Source: Bacillota bacterium
GTDB taxonomy: Bacteria > Bacillota > Clostridia > Christensenellales > Aristaeellaceae
Length of the DNA stretch: 64,000 nucleotides
NCBI GenBank assembly: GCA_023398575.1
Contig: JAEWSC010000021.1
Location: 1 to 64,000 of the forward strand
Reading direction: 5' to 3'
In this document: positions 60,186 through 64,000 of the stretch, one piece after another
Layout: the number at the start of each line of letters is the position of its first letter
Position numbering within the stretch: the first letter of the stretch is position 1
Program-made: the position numbers and the translations under genes
The notes under the pieces: model-generated
Database searches by the model: none
What the model saw: the letters and a program-made list of their open reading frames with translations, nothing else
Told to the model about the DNA's origin: nothing

Positions 60186-60662
60186 ATGACGTCGGAAGAC
60201 TTTGCTTCGCGCATTGTCGCCATGCAGGAGACACTGTACCGCATCTCTTACAGCATACTGCCGCTGGCATGCGACAGGGAGGACGTGGTGCAGGAAACGA
60301 TTAGAAAAGCTTGGCAGCAACGGGAGAAGCTTCGCCGCGAGGATGCTATGCAGCCATGGGTTATACGCATTCTTGTCAATGAATGCTATGCCTTGCTGCG
60401 CCGCAAAAAGCGTGAAGTGCTCCTGGAGACACTGCCGGAGAGGGAAGCGCCTGCGGATGCTGACATTTCCTTGCATCAGCTGTTTCTCACGCTGGAAGAT
60501 ACATTGCGCCTTCCCGCGGTGCTTTTCTACATCGAGGGGTACGAAGTAAAAGACATCGCACGGATTCTTTTCCTGCCAAGTGGCACGGTGAAATCCAGGC
60601 TGCACAGAGCCAGAAAAAAGATGAAGGAGACGTGGGATAAGCAGGAGGTGTGCAAAGCATGA
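60186..60662 (+). CDS. ECF-type RNA polymerase sigma factor
   Basis: A 158-residue sigma-70 family factor with region 2 (YSILPLACDREDVVQETIRKAW) and region 4 (YEVKDIARILFLPSGTVKSRLHRARK, shortened). It lacks region 3, as ECF sigmas do. ATG 60186 has GGAGG 6 bases upstream. It overlaps the membrane protein gene downstream by 4 bases, the usual sigma/anti-sigma layout. Confidence 0.92.
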   Translation: MTSEDFASRIVAMQETLYRISYSILPLACDREDVVQETIRKAWQQREKLRREDAMQPWVIRILVNECYALLRRKKREVLLETLPEREAPADADISLHQLFLTLEDTLRLPAVLFYIEGYEVKDIARILFLPSGTVKSRLHRARKKMKETWDKQEVCKA

Positions 60663-61831
60663 AGGAAGCAAACTATCAAAACGCCTTTGGAAAGGCGCCG
60701 GATTCCTTTAAGCGCTGTGTAGCCTCCGCCCTTTCCCATATGGAGGAGGATCAAAAAGTGAAGAAATTCAGTATTCGCATGATTGTCATTGCGGCCATTT
60801 TACTGATTTTGATGGCCGGCGTGGTGTATGCGGCCAGTACCGAATGGAAGATACTGAACTTTGTGTCAGGGTGGTATCATAAAACACCTGTTGCAAATCT
60901 TCAAAAAGCAATCGGCGAGAATGATATCAGGCAGACATATCAGGCGGGAGACTTTGAAGTAACTGTGGAAGAAGCGATAGCCGATGGAAAATTTGTGTAC
61001 GTAAATGCCAATGTACACATGAAGAACGATGAAGATGTGATTTTTTTGCCCATGCATCTTTCCCCCTATAAGGCTATCAGCCAAACGGTGGGCAGACACT
61101 TTTACATCATGCGTTCCTCCAATTACCATCCGTTAGAAGGAGAAATTCAGGAACCAGAGATGATGGTTTCAGAGGATGCGCCTGTATCGCAGGATAATCG
61201 TTCACTTCGGAATGCAGCAGATGAAGATGGAGAGCGGCTCATTAGTGCAACCTTATGGGTTGAGCGGGATGGAAAAAACAATAAAATCACATCGTTTACA
61301 GTATTGCCGGATGGCAGCATCTCCTTCGTACTGGGAAGCGAAGTTCATACAGATGAAAAGGCGTTGGATTTAGTACTCCATTTTGAAGCGGAGGATGTAT
61401 CGCCTAAAAATCTGAAGAGAACAAAGCTGATATCCTATTCCGCCCCTCTTACATTGCCGGTATCAACAGTAATGGAAACTAAGCAGGCAGATGTGGCAAG
61501 TAAAGCACTTCAGGGAACAGATATTAAGCTTGAACGGCTGGACTTTTACTTAACGCCGCTAGCGTTGCATTATGAATTACAGTTTATCTCTGCAAAAGAT
61601 TTCAAGAGTGTCAAATCCTATTTTGTGTTTCATTTTTTCAATGAAAGCGACAAAATGATCATGCCAGGAACGACCATCAATACTTATACAAAAAGGCTGG
61701 ATGATACTCATTTTGAGCAAATTGGTTCCCTGGCGCTGGATAAAATTCCTGATATATTTTCCCTCAAAGGTCACGAAGTGGGAACGGGTGAATGGATCGG
61801 CAATATATCGATTGAAGTAAACGAGCAATAA
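60659..61831 (+). CDS. DUF4179-type membrane protein, probable anti-sigma factor
   Basis: A 390-residue protein: short cytoplasmic N-terminus (1-38), one transmembrane helix (39-59), and a large external beta-rich domain. 'NFVSGWYHKT' followed by the DUF4179 fold (VTVEEAIADGKFVYVNANV) marks a family found next to ECF sigma factors in clostridia. The cytoplasmic part should bind the sigma factor encoded just upstream and the outer domain should sense the signal. ATG 60659 overlaps the sigma gene's stop. Confidence 0.85.
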   Translation: MKEANYQNAFGKAPDSFKRCVASALSHMEEDQKVKKFSIRMIVIAAILLILMAGVVYAASTEWKILNFVSGWYHKTPVANLQKAIGENDIRQTYQAGDFEVTVEEAIADGKFVYVNANVHMKNDEDVIFLPMHLSPYKAISQTVGRHFYIMRSSNYHPLEGEIQEPEMMVSEDAPVSQDNRSLRNAADEDGERLISATLWVERDGKNNKITSFTVLPDGSISFVLGSEVHTDEKALDLVLHFEAEDVSPKNLKRTKLISYSAPLTLPVSTVMETKQADVASKALQGTDIKLERLDFYLTPLALHYELQFISAKDFKSVKSYFVFHFFNESDKMIMPGTTINTYTKRLDDTHFEQIGSLALDKIPDIFSLKGHEVGTGEWIGNISIEVNEQ

Positions 61832-61880
61832 AAAAACGCCTCTTTGGCGGCTCATAGTTTCTGCTTGTTTTTGTCGCCTC

Positions 61881-61931
61881 CGCCTGCAAAGGCCCATCCC
61901 TGTTCCCTCCAACAGCGGGCCTTTGCAGGCG
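61881..61931. repeat. Perfect 15-bp inverted repeat with nested stem
   Basis: CGCCTGCAAAGGCCC (61881-61895) and GGGCCTTTGCAGGCG (61917-61931) pair perfectly; the 21-base loop has an inner CTGTT/AACAG stem. No T-run on either side, so it is not a simple terminator. Confidence 0.65.
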
Positions 61932-62132
61932 TGGCATTTGGTAAAAAGTCTAAAACCGGATCCAGTATATATATCATCGGCTCGCCGTTCACCGGCCACC
62001 GTTATGATATAAGGATATACTTTGATTATGAAGCAATCATGGAAGGATTGTGAACAAACGGCGAAATATCAAATTATTATTCATCATTTACATATGTATA
62101 TTTTAAACAGTGTTGGCTGCAGTTGTTATGCT

Positions 62133-62154
62133 AATGACAAAAATGTCATTTTTT
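62133..62154 (+). terminator. Weak terminator-like hairpin
   Basis: AATGAC-6-GTCATT followed by TTTT. It could end transcription from the sigma/anti-sigma operon 300 bases upstream. Confidence 0.4.
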
Positions 62155-62306
62155 ATCGAATTACTCAAAATACCTCATAAAGTGGTATGACAGAGAAGCA
62201 AAATTGTTGTATATTTGTCAAGGGGTGGATGTCCACTGTAATAATGCTTGTATCATTGTTATGCCGTACGTATCAATGGCTGGCGTCGCACGCATTGCAC
62301 AAACAT

Positions 62307-62340
62307 GAAAAAGGCACCGGCCTGAAAACAGACTGGCGCC
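62307..62340 (-). terminator. Intrinsic terminator of deoC
   Basis: On the minus strand GGCGCC pairs with GGTGCC and GTCTG with CAGGC-type partners (one mismatch), loop TTTT, followed by TTTTTC; 55 bases after the deoC stop. Confidence 0.75.
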
Positions 62341-62395
62341 AAGAACGGACATTTGCGAAAGCGAAGACGAGCAGGTATACCCTTCATGTGAAGTG

Positions 62396-63127
62396 TCAAT
62401 ATCCGCCTTCCATCTCCTTTAATACGTTTGTTTCAACAAGCGTACCGGCGGCTTCCCTGCGCAGCGCTTCTTCCATAATGGATTCCGTTGCGCTGACTCC
62501 GCAGCGGGATGCGCCAACCGCCCTGGCCGCCAACACGGTGTCCAAATCGCGGATGCCGCCGGAACCCTTCACGCGAATGCTTTCAGGTACGTTGGCGTGC
62601 ATCAGTTTCAGGTCGTCGATGGTGCAGCCCTTCGTGCCATAACCGGTGCTGGTTTTCACAAAATCGGCCCCAGCCTGGACGCTTAGCTTACAGGCACGTA
62701 TTTTTTGCTCGTCGTTTAGGTAACAGGTTTCCAGAATCACTTTGACGATGGCACCTGCTTCGTGTGCGGTATGCACCACCTGAGCAATATCATTGAGCAC
62801 ATAGTCGTCGTCTCCAGACAGAAGTTTGCCAATATGAATGACCATGTCCAGTTCGGTGCATCCATCTGCAAGTGCCTGCCTGGATTCAAAAACCTTTGTT
62901 TCTGTTTTTTGGGCACCGTGCGGGAAACCGATTACGGTGCAGACCTTTACATCGCTGCCTTTTAACAGCGCTGCTACCAAGGGCATGTCAGCGGGCCTGG
63001 CACACACGGATGCGGTACCATACTTCAAAGCGGTTTTGCATCCTTTTATAATGTCTTCTTCCGTCAAAAAGGGCTGTAGGGTGCTGTGGTCCAGCATTCG
63101 AGCGATATCCTTGGCGTTAATGGGCAT
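62396..63127 (-). CDS. deoC: Deoxyribose-phosphate aldolase
   Basis: A 243-residue class I aldolase that splits 2-deoxyribose 5-phosphate to acetaldehyde and glyceraldehyde 3-phosphate in nucleoside breakdown. The Schiff-base Lys158 is in DFVKTSTGYG and the second lysine, Lys187, in RVKGSGGIR; DHSTLQP at the start is typical. ATG 63127 has AAGGAGG 7 bases upstream; the longer frame to 63160 has no site. No other deo genes are adjacent. Confidence 0.95.
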   Translation of the reverse strand: MPINAKDIARMLDHSTLQPFLTEEDIIKGCKTALKYGTASVCARPADMPLVAALLKGSDVKVCTVIGFPHGAQKTETKVFESRQALADGCTELDMVIHIGKLLSGDDDYVLNDIAQVVHTAHEAGAIVKVILETCYLNDEQKIRACKLSVQAGADFVKTSTGYGTKGCTIDDLKLMHANVPESIRVKGSGGIRDLDTVLAARAVGASRCGVSATESIMEEALRREAAGTLVETNVLKEMEGGY

Positions 63128-63483
63128 GTGGGAAGCCTCCTTATGCAAAAGTGTTTTCAATACACTTAGTTACGGCATGCGCGATTGAATAAATTATGCA
63201 AATACATAACGTATCATCATTCGTCGTTTTTCCATGAATCCCTGCAATGACGGAAAAATCGCTTAACCGGGTGGTTGAAAAAACATGTTTACAGTTTATG
63301 TGGTGAAGGGGATTCGCATGCCAGCTGTATAGCGGTATTACAGAGAACAATTTGATATGCTTTTATAAAATGATTCGGTTCCATAAATGAGGGGTAACTT
63401 ACCTTGGGTTAATTGTGGACAATACATACCTGAAAGGGCCGGCAGTTCTTGACTGTCCGATGCCTTGGGAAGAAGGATCTTGC
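63128..63483. other. Divergent intergenic region deoC / EAL gene
   Basis: About 355 AT-rich bases with no frame that has a ribosome site. No promoter with both boxes was found with confidence. Confidence 0.4.
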
Positions 63484-64000
63484 GTGGAAGTTTATATTGC
63501 CAGACAGCCTATATTTGACAAAAAAATGAATATTGCTGGGTATGAGCTTTTGTATCGCAGGAGCATGAATAACTTTTTTGAAGGTATTGATGACAACCAA
63601 GCTACGGCAGACTTGATCAATAACGCCTTTTTGGTGATGCCGTTTTCCGAACTGACAGGCGGCACCAGGGCTTTCATCAATTTTTCGGGAGAGATGATTG
63701 TCAAGGAGATTCCGCTTGTTTTGCCCAGAAAGTCAATTGTTGTGGAAGTGCTTGAGCGTGTTGAGGCGAAACCGGAAGTAATACGAGCGCTGACAAAGCT
63801 AAAAGGTGAAGGGTATACCATTGCTTTAGATGATTTTGCCTTTTGCGAAGCGAATCTCCCCTTTTTGGAACTTGCTGATATTGTGAAGGTGGAATTTCCC
63901 AACGTGGATGCTGGCACACAGCGGCACTATATCAAACTGTATGGCCATCGGATCAAGTTCCTGGCAGAAAAAGTGGAGACCCGGGAGGAGTATCAAAATG
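63484..64000 (+). CDS. EAL-domain signalling protein (YuxH/HDOD type), C-terminus beyond window
   Basis: At least 172 residues, cut by the window end. It opens VEVYIARQPIFDKKMNIAGYELLYR (shortened: YIARQPIFDKKMNIAGYE), the hallmark of YuxH-like proteins with an N-terminal EAL-like and a C-terminal HDOD domain. The EAL site is degenerate: EAL reads YELLYR and the DDFG motif reads DDFAF, so c-di-GMP hydrolysis is doubtful; such proteins act more as signalling scaffolds. GTG 63484 has AAGAAGGA 6 bases upstream; ATG 63460 in frame lacks a site. Confidence 0.85.
   Translation, partial: MEVYIARQPIFDKKMNIAGYELLYRRSMNNFFEGIDDNQATADLINNAFLVMPFSELTGGTRAFINFSGEMIVKEIPLVLPRKSIVVEVLERVEAKPEVIRALTKLKGEGYTIALDDFAFCEANLPFLELADIVKVEFPNVDAGTQRHYIKLYGHRIKFLAEKVETREEYQN

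Larger units (their letters stand above)
61832..62395. other. Long non-coding region between DUF4179 gene and deoC
   Basis: About 560 bases. Holds a strong inverted repeat (61881-61931), a terminator-like hairpin (62133-62154) and the deoC terminator (62307-62340). A 69-codon plus-strand frame (61844-62053) has no ribosome site; its last 40 codons (AFGKKSKTGSSIYIIGS...) look somewhat protein-like, so a gene remnant cannot be excluded. Confidence 0.45.

Noticed and set aside
1..64000. CRISPR array, tRNA or rRNA genes, prophage or transposase
   Set aside because: I looked for regular spaced repeats, CCA-ending cloverleafs, rRNA core sequences and DDE/serine/tyrosine recombinase motifs on both strands and saw none.

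Overview
The window (about 52% GC by eye) comes from an endospore-forming member of the Firmicutes, most likely class Clostridia. It carries a complete-looking spoIIIA operon, a pro-sigma-K gene, RNase J, a YlbF-family protein and many Shine-Dalgarno starts of the AGGAGG type. I cannot place it more precisely; the carbohydrate genes suggest a gut or host-associated life style. No rRNA, tRNA, CRISPR array, phage or transposase gene was seen.

Layout. 1-9.1 kb: a ferritin-like protein (cut by the window edge), an acetyltransferase, a lipoprotein, then polA-coaE-lytic transglycosylase-peptide binding protein in one direction, meeting pfkA head-on at a shared terminator. 9.3-13.3 kb: a four-gene iron/siderophore ABC importer behind a strong promoter with two tandem operator-like dyads. 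13.6-18.2 kb: a GMP-synthase-like protein with a ruined amidotransferase domain, an M19 dipeptidase, an orphan ABC ATPase and a berberine-bridge-type flavoprotein. 18.5-21 kb: a four-gene minus-strand operon (GNAT, HIT, GyrI-like, cupin). 21-34.6 kb is a conserved core: hemW, an L,D-transpeptidase, spoIIIAA-AH (spoIIIAE has an in-frame TAA), an RseC-like protein, RNase J, YlbF, MltG, a U32 peptidase and sigK.

34.6-52.4 kb is a glycan-use region. It has a GH110-like beta-helix enzyme, an alpha/alpha-toroid glycosidase, an AraC regulator, an LplABC-type importer, an alpha-galactosidase-like enzyme, an FMN oxidase, CutC, a second sugar importer, a ROK regulator and an aspartylglucosaminidase. 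Together these could strip alpha-galactosides and GlcNAc-Asn linkages from host-type glycoproteins and import the products. 52.6-64 kb: a CASTOR-like ion channel, an SH3-repeat secreted protein, a cluster of two BtrH-like proteins with an AAC(3)-like acetyltransferase and an AraC regulator, an ECF sigma/anti-sigma pair, deoC and an EAL-domain protein cut by the window end.

The most unusual signals are non-coding. A 210-bp interspersed element with at least four hairpins, three of whose stems show compensatory base changes between copies, occurs twice; each copy lies between two copies of a terminator hairpin. Its first hairpin alone recurs after the iron operon. The sigK ribosome-binding site is buried in a near-perfect 16-bp stem. 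sigK and spoIIIA share sigma-E-like promoters with identical spacing.
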